DNA of 36,311 nt, from IMG/VR virus record IMGVR_UViG_3300042485_000814, positions 1 to 36,311 of that record; one strand, written 5' to 3'. This document shows, in pieces, positions 1 to 7,387 of this stretch. The first letter of the stretch is position 1; each line of letters begins with the position of its first letter. The notes below the pieces were generated by a model. That model saw only the letters and a program-made list of their open reading frames with translations, did no database searches and had not been told where the DNA came from. Both the position numbers and the translations under genes were made by a program. Source of the stretch: a virus.

Positions 1-727
1 CACAAGCCTTGAGTCGATTACTGAGCTATGCGAGGAGACGGATTACTATGTGACCATTGAAGTGGATTCGATTGTCAATGCACGGCTAAGGCTTCAGGTC
101 GATGGGGTTAACTACGCCACAGCCATAAGCACGGCGGGCACGTATAACTTCACTATAACAGTAACGCAGAGCGGAGCATTGAGCTTACTCGGTTCGCAGT
201 TTGGTGCTTCGCTCGATGGCGAGATAACGGTTACGCGCATCACTGTGCGAGCTGATAAGAACTGGGCGAAGTATGACAAGTACAGCGACCTGATTCAGAT
301 TGGTGACTTCAGCGATGAATGCCGCTTCTTCAAGATTGAAGGCTGCAATGGCGAGAACCAATTCGGGCTCGGCTTCAGCGGCACATCATTCTTGCCGGGC
401 ATCCGATTGGAGGGGCGCAGATTTCAGCCGCAATACGATACCGATACCGACCTATTCAGATACGCATCGGGCAGATGGCAGGCGAGCTTCGTGGACCGCA
501 AAAAGAAATTAAGCTACCACTTCGGGCGCTTGCCTGAGTACGTGCTCGACTTCCTCTCGATTGTTTTCTACTTCGATAACTGCTATGTTAATGGTGAGCT
601 ATCCTTCCCAGCCGATAATGAATTCCCGACCATCGAGTATGACAATGCCGATGACCTTGGCAGCTTGACAATCGAGCTGTATAAGAAGAAGGAGAAAGTG
701 CGCAAGACCGTATGTGTTGGCGTGGAT
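1..727. repeat. Left copy of near-identical terminal repeat
   Basis: This stretch aligns without any gap to 35585-36311 (constant offset 35584). I counted about 38 mismatches by eye, roughly 95% identity, with none in the last 100 or so bases. It encodes the same part of the same tail protein in both places and most changes are silent. The simplest reading is that the molecule is circular or circularly permuted and the contig closed on itself across two strain variants. A true direct terminal repeat would be expected to be identical. Confidence 0.9.
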
Positions 728-835
728 GCTGACTGCTTGCCGTCGATATTGGATAACGCAGATGAGCCGTTTATACTAACACAGGATAACGAGCGCATCA
801 CAACTGAGAACTTCATCAATTTGTATCAGGAATAA
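2..835 (+). CDS. Tail protein, C-terminal part (5' end cut by window edge)
   Basis: The frame is open from the first bases and ends in TAA at 835. It is the same protein as the truncated gene at 34746-36311, so joining the ends gives one protein of about 557 residues. An internal GTG at 50 is only an apparent start. The fragment is rich in beta-strand-like sequence and aromatic residues and has a few cysteines. No catalytic motif is visible. Its place after the tape measure and a 668-aa tail protein suggests a tail-tip or distal tail component, possibly host-contacting. That role is inferred from gene order only. Confidence 0.8.
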   Translation, partial: TSLESITELCEETDYYVTIEVDSIVNARLRLQVDGVNYATAISTAGTYNFTITVTQSGALSLLGSQFGASLDGEITVTRITVRADKNWAKYDKYSDLIQIGDFSDECRFFKIEGCNGENQFGLGFSGTSFLPGIRLEGRRFQPQYDTDTDLFRYASGRWQASFVDRKKKLSYHFGRLPEYVLDFLSIVFYFDNCYVNGELSFPADNEFPTIEYDNADDLGSLTIELYKKKEKVRKTVCVGVDADCLPSILDNADEPFILTQDNERITTENFINLYQE

Positions 836-840
836 ATTCG

Positions 841-848
841 TATATTTG
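841..848 (+). promoter_or_regulatory. Bacteroidetes -7 promoter box (TATATTTG)
   Basis: TATATTTG followed by CAG lies in the 85-nt gap between two genes and matches the Bacteroidetes primary sigma -7 consensus TAnnTTTG. A TTG lies 17 nt upstream (821-823), slightly closer than the usual 19. It should drive the 179-aa gene at 921 with a 5' leader of about 65 nt. Confidence 0.7.
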
Positions 849-857
849 CAGTACATC

Positions 858-886
858 ATAGGAACGTAGGGGTTATGCCGTCCTAT
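858..886 (+). promoter_or_regulatory. Leader hairpin upstream of 179-aa gene
   Basis: ATAGGA-A-CG (858-866) pairs with CGTCCTAT (879-886) to give an 8-bp stem with one bulged A and a 12-nt loop. It sits in the 5' leader between the promoter and the ATG at 921. There is no T-run after it, so it is not a terminator. It may stabilise the mRNA or shape translation. Confidence 0.45.
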
Positions 887-920
887 TCAACAGGCTGACA
901 ATAATTAAATCTCTACTACT

Positions 921-1460
921 ATGGCTTGTGTAAGCTACTGCGACTCTTCGCTACTTGACCACAACTTAGTAAACTGCAATGAATACAAGCTCGGCGGCGT
1001 GTCTGCTATCCTTGTGGGCGCTTGCGGTACCGAATTGGTTGACCCTGAAAATGCAGAAGCAATTGAGGCATTAATATCTGCCGGAACTGCGAAGCTAATT
1101 GAGGACATCCGTTTCGCGTTGCCTGCTGGCTCACCTGTGACTGTTGACAGCCCAATCGGCTGCGGTACTCCTATTCGTATCAACGAAGACCGTACTGCAA
1201 CCTTGTACGATGCAAACGTAACCGATGAGAATAACAGCTTTTGGAATGATGTTAACAACCGCCGCATCGCATGGATACTTGCGTACATGTGCGACAGCGG
1301 AAAGGTGATTTACATCAACCCTCCAGTTGGTATTACCACATCGGCGAACTTCATCTTGCCTGAGCAGAACAATGAATTGCAGCGTTACGAAGTTACCTTC
1401 TCATGGCGCGATAAGAATATCCCAGCACAATACGATGCCCCTGCTGGCATCTTTGGATAA
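921..1460 (+). CDS. Abundant virion protein, candidate major tail tube protein
   Basis: A 179-residue protein with its own promoter and structured leader. Its codons lean to CGT for Arg and ACT/ACC for Thr, as in the capsid gene at 7388 and unlike the genes around it, which points to high expression. It has scattered Cys and no catalytic motif. The size fits a siphovirus tail tube subunit, and no other tail-tube candidate is obvious between the terminase and the tape measure. On a circular map it directly follows the tail genes. It could instead be a decoration or fibre protein. The stop overlaps the next ATG (TAATG). Confidence 0.5.
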   Translation: MACVSYCDSSLLDHNLVNCNEYKLGGVSAILVGACGTELVDPENAEAIEALISAGTAKLIEDIRFALPAGSPVTVDSPIGCGTPIRINEDRTATLYDANVTDENNSFWNDVNNRRIAWILAYMCDSGKVIYINPPVGITTSANFILPEQNNELQRYEVTFSWRDKNIPAQYDAPAGIFG

Positions 1461-2380
1461 TGGATATTCAAACCACAAATCAAAGCGGCAAGCCTACCTC
1501 AAGCGGGGTGGTGCTTGTTGCTTTTGGTAAGCCTCAGTATTACTGGGCTGCTTACAACTTAGCGTATTCGATTAAGCGATTCAACAAGGATTTGCAGATT
1601 GCGCTAATCAGCGATTCCAAGGACAGGGCATTGTATCATTGCCATGACTTGACAAATCAAATCGATGTTTATGTTGACTTGCCCGAGCAGCACATATACA
1701 CGAATAAGAAATTAGACCCCGGCAAGGCGAAGGTATTGCTATTCGATTACTTGCCTTTCCATTACAACCTTTATCTCGATGTCGATGCTGTATGCCTGAA
1801 GGACTTGCAGCCATTGATCGACCAGCTAATTGCGAACGATGCGAAGTATGCCACGCGAGTTGTGGGTGAGCATACAATCGATCAGGGCCGCGATTTCAAA
1901 GCCATGCAATGGGCGTGGGCTGACCAACTATGGCAGCACTTCGGCCTTGCTAAGAGCGATAAGATTTATGCGATTAATAGCAGCATCCAGTTCATCGAGA
2001 AATGTCCAGAGGCAGAAGCCATCTTCCGCACCGCTGCCGACCTCTACCTTAACAATCCGATGCCGATTAACAAGCTACGGATGAAGTGGGGAGGCGGGCA
2101 ACCTGATGAGCTTTACTTCAATGTATCATTCGGCAAGAATAACTTCAAGCCTTATGAGGTTGATGTTATTTGCTTTCAGATGAGCCGTGAGTTCAGCTAT
2201 GCGCAAATCGAAGAGCGCTTCTACCTGATGAGCTACTATGGTGGCAAGGGATTCACACCGACATTTTACATCGAATGGCTCGATAGGAAACTTAAAGCAT
2301 GGATGCAACAGGACGGCATCCAGCACAAATACTTCATTCACCGAATTACAGACCATAAGCATGCAGACCCTAAGCGATAA
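1460..2380 (+). CDS. GT-A fold glycosyltransferase (GT8-like)
   Basis: A 306-residue protein. Residues 16-50 read like the first Rossmann-type strand and helix of a GT-A glycosyltransferase. FHYNLYLDVDAVCLKDL carries a DxD motif (Asp107-Val-Asp109) that in this fold binds the metal and sugar nucleotide. GGGQPDELYFNV (about residue 214) resembles the acceptor/catalytic region of GT8-like enzymes. It probably transfers a sugar from a nucleotide-sugar donor; the acceptor is unknown. It is coupled to the gene before it (TAATG) and overlaps the methyltransferase after it by 20 nt, so the two may modify the same sugar or protein. Confidence 0.75.
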   Translation: MDIQTTNQSGKPTSSGVVLVAFGKPQYYWAAYNLAYSIKRFNKDLQIALISDSKDRALYHCHDLTNQIDVYVDLPEQHIYTNKKLDPGKAKVLLFDYLPFHYNLYLDVDAVCLKDLQPLIDQLIANDAKYATRVVGEHTIDQGRDFKAMQWAWADQLWQHFGLAKSDKIYAINSSIQFIEKCPEAEAIFRTAADLYLNNPMPINKLRMKWGGGQPDELYFNVSFGKNNFKPYEVDVICFQMSREFSYAQIEERFYLMSYYGGKGFTPTFYIEWLDRKLKAWMQQDGIQHKYFIHRITDHKHADPKR

Positions 2381-2927
2381 GCCAAAGAGAGGCAGACCTA
2401 AAAAGATTGTAACAACTGCCACATTCAACGAAGTGGCTCGCCACGATTGGAACAGCGAGCCCGATGTATGTGAGTTCATTGGCTCACTTATTAAGATGAA
2501 CACATCAGCGAACGTGCTCGAGATTGGCGTGTTCGAAGGCGAGACAGCCGTTAAGATGATTGAAGCCTTGCCATACGGCGGCAAGTACACAGGCATCGAC
2601 ATTAACAACTATCTGAAGCATGACCTCAAATCATTCGGAACAGATGTCGAGTTTATCCTCGGCGAATCGATAACATTGCTGAAAGGCTATCCGGCAAATC
2701 ACTTCGATTTTATATTCGTTGATGGCGATCACAGCTGGGATAATATATTGCCCGAGTTCAAAGAGGTTGAGCGCGTGCTTGCCAATGGTGGCATCCTTGC
2801 CTACCATGACACGATTCATATTCCTGATGTGAAGAAGCTGATGGAGTACGCAGCGCATTATAACTACAATGTGATTACGTTAAACACATCCGAGGGGCGT
2901 GGCCTTTCGCTAATTCAGAAACCATGA
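2361..2927 (+). CDS. Class I SAM-dependent methyltransferase
   Basis: A 188-residue protein. LEIGVFEG (53-60) is the SAM-binding motif I, GID (78-80) ends strand 2, and FVDGDHSW (119-126) plus AYHD (147-150) match the Methyltransf_24-type family often found in sugar or natural-product modification. The N terminus has KRGRPKK, an AT-hook-like basic tract. The ATG at 2361 is chosen because an in-frame start at 2238 would overlap the glycosyltransferase by over 140 nt. The pairing with the glycosyltransferase suggests O-methylation of a glycan, which is an inference. Confidence 0.75.
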   Translation: MQTLSDKPKRGRPKKIVTTATFNEVARHDWNSEPDVCEFIGSLIKMNTSANVLEIGVFEGETAVKMIEALPYGGKYTGIDINNYLKHDLKSFGTDVEFILGESITLLKGYPANHFDFIFVDGDHSWDNILPEFKEVERVLANGGILAYHDTIHIPDVKKLMEYAAHYNYNVITLNTSEGRGLSLIQKP

Positions 2928-3004
2928 AAGCACTAACCTTTTGCCGCTCTAAGTCATGCGGCTCGCACATCATAAACCAACCAACCACTAAAGCAACTGC
3001 GTAA
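2924..3004 (+). CDS. Tiny coupled ORF (26 aa), unknown
   Basis: The ATG overlaps the methyltransferase stop (ATGA) and the TAA overlaps the portal ATG (TAATG), so it fills the gap between two genes exactly. The product (MKALTFCRSKSCGSHI...) has two cysteines and is basic. Its main role may be to carry ribosomes into the portal gene. It is not recognised, and a chance ORF is possible. Confidence 0.4.
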   Translation: MKALTFCRSKSCGSHIINQPTTKATA

Positions 3005-4911
3005 TGGCACTAAGCATAGAGGACATTGATAAGATTGTGAATAGGTTTGCAATGCTGCACAAGGGCTGGGAAGCCGCAGCAATGAAGACACCTATAAATC
3101 CAATCACTAAGCAGCGCACAGGCGTGAGTCAATATCCTGAGTATTGGCCGGGGTATAACTATGCCGCTAAGATGTATGACAGCATCTTGCCGCATACCCG
3201 GCCTGACATTTACCCGGCACATCTACTCAGCGTGCGCGCACCTAACCAAACCGATGCACAGGCTGAGTACATCCGAGCGAACTACAAGCCTACAACGCTT
3301 AGTGTGTTTGAGGACTTCAAAGCCACGATAAGCCGTGCGTTCGCGGACCAAAACTGGAGCATCCGATACAGCCCCGAGCTCGAGCCAATCTTTGGCGAGG
3401 ATACGTTCCAGCGCTACGTTAACCAAGAGATTGAACGCTTCGGCTCGCTTGAGGCATTCGTTAAGACCATGCTCCCAACGCTGAAGCTAATAGACCCGAA
3501 TGGCATTATCGCAATCGAGCCGAATGATGTTGATACCTATGAGAATGAGGAGGGCGAAGAGATAATCAGCAACGAGCTGATAAGACCAATGCCCGAATAC
3601 TACTCATGCAAAAGCATCGTAGGGCAAAAGTACGGCGAGTATTACATGGTCATTACCGATGACTATTCAAAGGTGCGCAACGGAAGCAAGGAAGAGAAGA
3701 GCGGCATCGTGTTGGAGATTTATGACACGATGAATATCTGGAAGGTTTACCAAATCGGCAAGAAGTCGGACTACACATTCAGCGAACCCGAGCTATACTA
3801 TTCGCACAACCTTGGATATGTGCCAGCGCAAAAGCTACAAGGGATGCCTCAGCTTATCGCTGGTGAAATTAACTTTCAATCGCCATTCATCACAGCCGTG
3901 CCATTGCTCGACCAAGTGATTCTCGATGAAAGCTACTTGCAAATCAGCAAAGCCACAAGCGCATTCCCTTTCATGGTTGCGCTGGGTGAGATATGCGAGT
4001 TCACCGATCGCGAGGGTAACAAGTGTCAGGACGGCCAAATCTTCGACCCCATCAATGGCGGGTACCGTACTTGCTCAAGCTGTAATGGCTCGGGTGTGAA
4101 GAGCCGATTCAGCCCGACAGGGATGCTATTGATTAAGCCTAAGACAGCATTGAGCGAAGGTGACAGCGCACTCAGCGGCGAATACCTAAAGTTCGTAAGC
4201 CCTCCAATGGACACGCTGAACTTCCTACGCACCGAGATTGAGCAACAAATGGCAAAGGCTCGCAGGATATTGCACCTGCCTTCGTCAGACGAAACAGGAA
4301 CCATCGGCGAAGCATCGACAGCCACAGGCTCATTGAATAAGCTACGTGCTCTCTATGCGTTTATTAAGCCTATCTCTGACCAGCTATTCAACCTTTATGA
4401 GTTCTGCTTGGTGACGATGGGCAAGATGCGTTATGGCGAAAACTTTGGCGGTGTCAATCTTGTGTACCCGACATCATTCGACATTAGCACCCCGAGCGAT
4501 TACTTAGCTGTAATCAGCGAAGGCGTGAAGGCAGGCGTGCCGCCATCGATTACATTCAGCAATGTCTACAACTACATCAAGGCAATTCACTACACCGATG
4601 AAGAGACAAGTGCTGTTTATGATTTAATCCTGAACGCTGATGAATTGCTACTAATGAGCTCGGCAGATATTGCCCTGCGCGTTGCTAATGGCACAATCGA
4701 GAAGTACCAAGATGTAATTCATCACAGCGCACCACAGTTAATCATGGAGCTTATTCGCAATCACATCCCGACCGAAGATGCTCAACGCTTTATCGACCTA
4801 CCGATGGCCGAGCAGATTGCAGCACTTAACCGCTTAGCATCGGATAGGATTGCCGTGCAGCTCGACCCGATTCAACAGGCGCAACAGGAACTATTGAATG
4901 GCATCATTTGA
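3004..4911 (+). CDS. Portal protein
   Basis: A 635-residue protein in the usual place ahead of the head-morphogenesis and scaffold genes. It has the mixed alpha/beta make-up of siphovirus portals and a long helical C-terminal half with QxxQ-rich ends. Portals form the dodecameric ring through which DNA enters the capsid and to which the neck attaches. Residues 331-360 hold a four-cysteine insertion (Cys331, Cys341, Cys357, Cys360; the last pair in TCSSCNGSG), which looks like a small zinc ribbon of the DnaJ type. The call rests on size, order and overall character. Confidence 0.75.
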   Translation: MALSIEDIDKIVNRFAMLHKGWEAAAMKTPINPITKQRTGVSQYPEYWPGYNYAAKMYDSILPHTRPDIYPAHLLSVRAPNQTDAQAEYIRANYKPTTLSVFEDFKATISRAFADQNWSIRYSPELEPIFGEDTFQRYVNQEIERFGSLEAFVKTMLPTLKLIDPNGIIAIEPNDVDTYENEEGEEIISNELIRPMPEYYSCKSIVGQKYGEYYMVITDDYSKVRNGSKEEKSGIVLEIYDTMNIWKVYQIGKKSDYTFSEPELYYSHNLGYVPAQKLQGMPQLIAGEINFQSPFITAVPLLDQVILDESYLQISKATSAFPFMVALGEICEFTDREGNKCQDGQIFDPINGGYRTCSSCNGSGVKSRFSPTGMLLIKPKTALSEGDSALSGEYLKFVSPPMDTLNFLRTEIEQQMAKARRILHLPSSDETGTIGEASTATGSLNKLRALYAFIKPISDQLFNLYEFCLVTMGKMRYGENFGGVNLVYPTSFDISTPSDYLAVISEGVKAGVPPSITFSNVYNYIKAIHYTDEETSAVYDLILNADELLLMSSADIALRVANGTIEKYQDVIHHSAPQLIMELIRNHIPTEDAQRFIDLPMAEQIAALNRLASDRIAVQLDPIQQAQQELLNGII

Positions 4912-5809
4912 TTCGCTCGTAAACCAAAAGATTAAGCTCTTCGAGTCGGTGCCGGATAAACTGGCAACGGCTGCGATTAAGACACAGGCTGAGATATGGC
5001 GAAAGATTCGCCCGATTCTCGATGACATGGATGTCACAGCAGCCGGAAACATCGAGCAAACAGAGGGCAACATCAGGCGCATTGGACTCATTGCTGATGA
5101 ACTGAAGAAGGTGCTTGCCGGTAGCGAATACAAGGAAGCCGTTCGTTCTTTCCTCGGCTCAATCGATGAAGGAGTGCAGCTCACAAACGAGATTGCACGA
5201 ACATTCGAAAGCGCATTCGAGCCGACCGAAGTGCAAAAGCAATTGCTGCAAATATCCAAGCAGAATGCGATTAATACTTTCTTCGGCGCTGGCTTGGATG
5301 CACGATTCACGCAGCCCTTTCTCGAGCAACTAACCACCAACATCGCAGCACGCGCACCACTACGCGAGGCCGTTGTTGCATTGGAGGGGTTGGTTACTGG
5401 AACGGAAGCGAATGATGGGCGGCTGCTTGCCAACATAAAGACCACAGCCACAACCGCGCAAGCCGTTGCAGACCGAAGCTATTCAGCCGCTGTCAATGAC
5501 GAGCTCGGCATCGAGTGGTTTGAATACCTCGGCGGGGAGATTGAGACAACGCGGCCATTCTGCGAAAATCGCGAGGGCGGCATCTACCATCGCAAGGAGA
5601 TTGAGGCATGGGGCGCAGGTAAGAATAGTGCTGGCATAAATGACATTCGTGACGGCACATGGGCTGGACGCATTGACGGCACAGATAGTAAGTCGATATT
5701 CACACTTGTAGGGGGGTGGAACTGTCGGCACTATCTCGTGCCAGTGCCCGAAAGAAAGGTGCCTGATACGGTCAAAGCTCGGGCGAGAGCCGAGGGGTTT
5801 ATTGATTAA
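4898..5809 (+). CDS. Minor head / head morphogenesis protein (Mu gpF / SPP1 gp7-like)
   Basis: A 303-residue protein overlapping the portal gene by 14 nt. The N-terminal 170 residues are helical. The C-terminal domain has FCENREGGIYHRKEIEAW and GGWNCRHYLVPV, the Cys/His signature typical of phage Mu F-like head morphogenesis domains. Such proteins bind the portal and assist capsid assembly or DNA ejection. It is probably the last gene of its transcript, as a promoter follows its stop. Confidence 0.8.
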   Translation: MASFDSLVNQKIKLFESVPDKLATAAIKTQAEIWRKIRPILDDMDVTAAGNIEQTEGNIRRIGLIADELKKVLAGSEYKEAVRSFLGSIDEGVQLTNEIARTFESAFEPTEVQKQLLQISKQNAINTFFGAGLDARFTQPFLEQLTTNIAARAPLREAVVALEGLVTGTEANDGRLLANIKTTATTAQAVADRSYSAAVNDELGIEWFEYLGGEIETTRPFCENREGGIYHRKEIEAWGAGKNSAGINDIRDGTWAGRIDGTDSKSIFTLVGGWNCRHYLVPVPERKVPDTVKARARAEGFID

Positions 5810-5819
5810 ATAAATTTTA

Positions 5820-5827
5820 TACCTTTG
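5820..5827 (+). promoter_or_regulatory. Bacteroidetes -7 promoter box (TACCTTTG)
   Basis: TACCTTTGC lies in the 22-nt gap after the stop at 5809. Only four bases separate it from the ATG at 5832, so the transcript would start at or next to the start codon and be leaderless or nearly so. The upstream TTG (5802-5804) is 15 nt away, shorter than ideal. Confidence 0.6.
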
Positions 5828-5831
5828 CTAT

Positions 5832-6098
5832 ATGAGACACTTGATACTCTCAGATGGCCGTATCATTCAAGCATCCGATATGGTGGCCGAGCACCTACTG
5901 AATAAGAAGGGCGCAAAGGAATTAATACTGCAACCAATTAACACCCCTCAAATATATGCCGATCAAACCGGAGGAAGCACTGGAGATAGTCAACTTCCTA
6001 AACCTAAACGAAGCCGAGAATCTCGAGGAAGCAAAGGAGAAATTCCAAGAGAACTGGGTAAACAGCAAGGAGCTAAGCGAAAAGCTCGGAAAGATTAA
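5832..6098 (+). CDS. Small protein upstream of and overlapping the scaffold gene
   Basis: An 88-residue frame. The first 41 residues (MRHLILSDGRIIQASDMVAEHLLNKKGA...) read like a genuine small phage protein. From 5956 the frame overlaps the scaffold gene in another frame for 143 nt and encodes a Lys/Arg/Ser-rich, low-complexity tail, as expected when a helical gene is read out of frame. It may be a real overlapping gene or have an accidental C-terminal extension. It lies directly behind a promoter box. Not assigned to a family. Confidence 0.55.
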   Translation: MRHLILSDGRIIQASDMVAEHLLNKKGAKELILQPINTPQIYADQTGGSTGDSQLPKPKRSRESRGSKGEIPRELGKQQGAKRKARKD

Positions 6099-6780
6099 TG
6101 GCACAATTGCCCACGTTGCTAAACGAGCTTTTGAGCCATTCGGAGTTACGCTCACTGAAGAAGATTTCAAGGACAAGAAGGCGCAAGATGTATTACGCAT
6201 GGCATCCGAACGAGCTCGAGAGGCTTATGAGAAACAGCAAGAAGAGTGGCAACAGCGAGCCGATAAGTCAGGCAGCGAAGAGCTTGTAAAGGAGTGGGAG
6301 AAGAAATACAAATCCCTCGAGAAGAAAGTAACGGACATCGACTCAGCCAGGCAAGATGCCATCAATCAGTTCGACCAGTTCAAGCTAAAGATGGCAGAGG
6401 AGCAAAAGCAGAGCAAGATAAACCACACCTTCGAAAAGGAGCTCTCAGCAATCAAGCTCGACCCATCGGTTAATGAGTTTACGATTAAAGGCTTCAAGGC
6501 TACCATCGGTGAGAAGTACGCAATCGATTTGGAAGAGGACGGTAATGTCTTTGTAAAGGATAAGAACAGCGGCGAGCGATTGAAGAGCAAAGAGAAAGCA
6601 GGCTCATTCCTCAACTTATCTGATGTGCTGCTTGCAGAAGCTACGGCGGCGGGCATCATCATGAAGAACCCATCGGCTGGGCAGCGTGTACCGAGACCGG
6701 GGCAGGCTATCATCCCGCCGATTGAAGCACAAGCCGACAAACGCATGAAAGGTGTTAACCCTCGATTCTTTACAAAATGA
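5956..6780 (+). CDS. Capsid scaffolding protein
   Basis: A 274-residue, highly charged, mostly helical protein with a coiled coil from about residue 85 to 155 rich in Glu, Lys and Gln, and a basic C terminus ending VNPRFFTK. This make-up and the position between head-morphogenesis protein and major capsid protein fit a scaffold that templates the procapsid and binds coat protein through its C-terminal end. The frame has a stop at 5923-5925, so the ATG at 5956 is the natural start. Confidence 0.75.
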   Translation: MPIKPEEALEIVNFLNLNEAENLEEAKEKFQENWVNSKELSEKLGKINGTIAHVAKRAFEPFGVTLTEEDFKDKKAQDVLRMASERAREAYEKQQEEWQQRADKSGSEELVKEWEKKYKSLEKKVTDIDSARQDAINQFDQFKLKMAEEQKQSKINHTFEKELSAIKLDPSVNEFTIKGFKATIGEKYAIDLEEDGNVFVKDKNSGERLKSKEKAGSFLNLSDVLLAEATAAGIIMKNPSAGQRVPRPGQAIIPPIEAQADKRMKGVNPRFFTK

Positions 6781-6932
6781 CAATCAAACAAGCGTATAAG
6801 ATATTGATGCACCACGCAGATTGGCGGCAAGGCAAACACAGCGAAATGGTAAGCCCTGCCGACCTCACAAAAGCACTTGAGATTGTGCTTACATATCTCG
6901 AAAATAAACTAATGCAGACAGCCCATGCCTGA
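6777..6932 (+). CDS. Small helical protein (51 aa)
   Basis: The ATG overlaps the scaffold stop (ATGA), and the stop lies 8 nt inside the next gene. The product begins MTIKQAYKILMHHADWRQG and includes a helical stretch SPADLTKALEIVLTYLE. Such tightly coupled small proteins are common in the head modules of Bacteroidetes phages. No function can be assigned. Confidence 0.6.
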   Translation: MTIKQAYKILMHHADWRQGKHSEMVSPADLTKALEIVLTYLENKLMQTAHA

Positions 6933-7197
6933 ATATGAAGGTTACAATGTCACGGCATCCGATCGCGCTGGCAAAAAGTATAAAGCGGTAGACGATGACG
7001 GCAATGAGATTCACTTTGGCGCTGAAGGGTATCGGATTAACCCCGGCACGGATGCAGGCAACTCTTACTGCGCTCGTAGTAATGGCATCCCTTCTCCGAA
7101 AGGCTCGGCGAATTGGTGGGCTCGGCAGCTTTGGAGCTGCGAGGGGCGAAGGTCGGTAAGCGATAAACCTTTTTTTGGTAGAATCGAATTGCCTTAG
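6925..7197 (+). CDS. Small conserved phage protein (90 aa)
   Basis: Begins inside the previous small gene. The middle has IHFGAEGYRINPGTDAGNSYCARSNGI, a pattern (HFG..GY.I.PGT..GDSYCARS.GI) I associate with small proteins encoded beside capsid genes. The end (SDKPFFGRIELP) is less typical and may be an extension of the usual length. It is the last gene before the intrinsic terminator at 7254. Function unknown. Confidence 0.6.
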   Translation: MPEYEGYNVTASDRAGKKYKAVDDDGNEIHFGAEGYRINPGTDAGNSYCARSNGIPSPKGSANWWARQLWSCEGRRSVSDKPFFGRIELP

Positions 7198-7253
7198 TAT
7201 ATTGCGGTTCGTTCTTTATTCTCTCATACTAATTGTTTAGGCACAATTTGAAA

Positions 7254-7280
7254 AGGCTTGCAGAAATGCAGGCTTTTTTT
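7254..7280 (+). terminator. Intrinsic terminator with GAAA tetraloop
   Basis: AGGCTTGCA (7254-7262) pairs with TGCAGGCTT (7267-7275) across a GAAA tetraloop, 9 bp including two G-T pairs, and is followed by a T-run to 7280. It ends the portal-scaffold transcript. The capsid promoter starts four bases later. Confidence 0.85.
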
Positions 7281-7283
7281 GTT

Positions 7284-7291
7284 TATCTTTG
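7284..7291 (+). promoter_or_regulatory. Major capsid promoter (-7 box TATCTTTG)
   Basis: TATCTTTG follows directly after the terminator and about 90 nt ahead of the capsid ATG. The nearest TTG is 23 nt upstream, inside the terminator stem, so the -33 element is weak or replaced by the T-rich stretch. Confidence 0.75.
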
Positions 7292-7300
7292 TAGCATCTA

Positions 7301-7384
7301 TGATGTAGTGAGCCGCAACTTATCGCGGCAAAGTAGGCGCAACTTCCGGCCTTTGTAATTGGGAGTTCTCTTAATACTACATTA
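7301..7384 (+). promoter_or_regulatory. Folded 5' leader of the capsid mRNA
   Basis: TGATGTAGT (7301-7309) can pair with ACTACATTA (7376-7384) right before the ATG, nine pairs with one G-T. Inside lie a GCCGC/GCGGC hairpin (7312-7316 with 7325-7329) and a smaller AGGC/GCCT stem (7335-7338 with 7349-7352). The result is a closed multi-branch leader. It could protect the mRNA 5' end or present the start codon for high translation. Confidence 0.45.
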
Positions 7385-7387
7385 ATC

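Noticed and set aside
300-512. A 70-codon alternative frame repeated in the second copy at 35884-36078
   Set aside because: It appears in both copies only because the tail protein gene under it is duplicated in the contig; the two versions end differently.
4891-5451. A 186-codon minus-strand frame
   Set aside because: Shadow of the head-morphogenesis gene: Ser/Ala-rich text typical of an antisense reading, with no promoter or neighbours on that strand.
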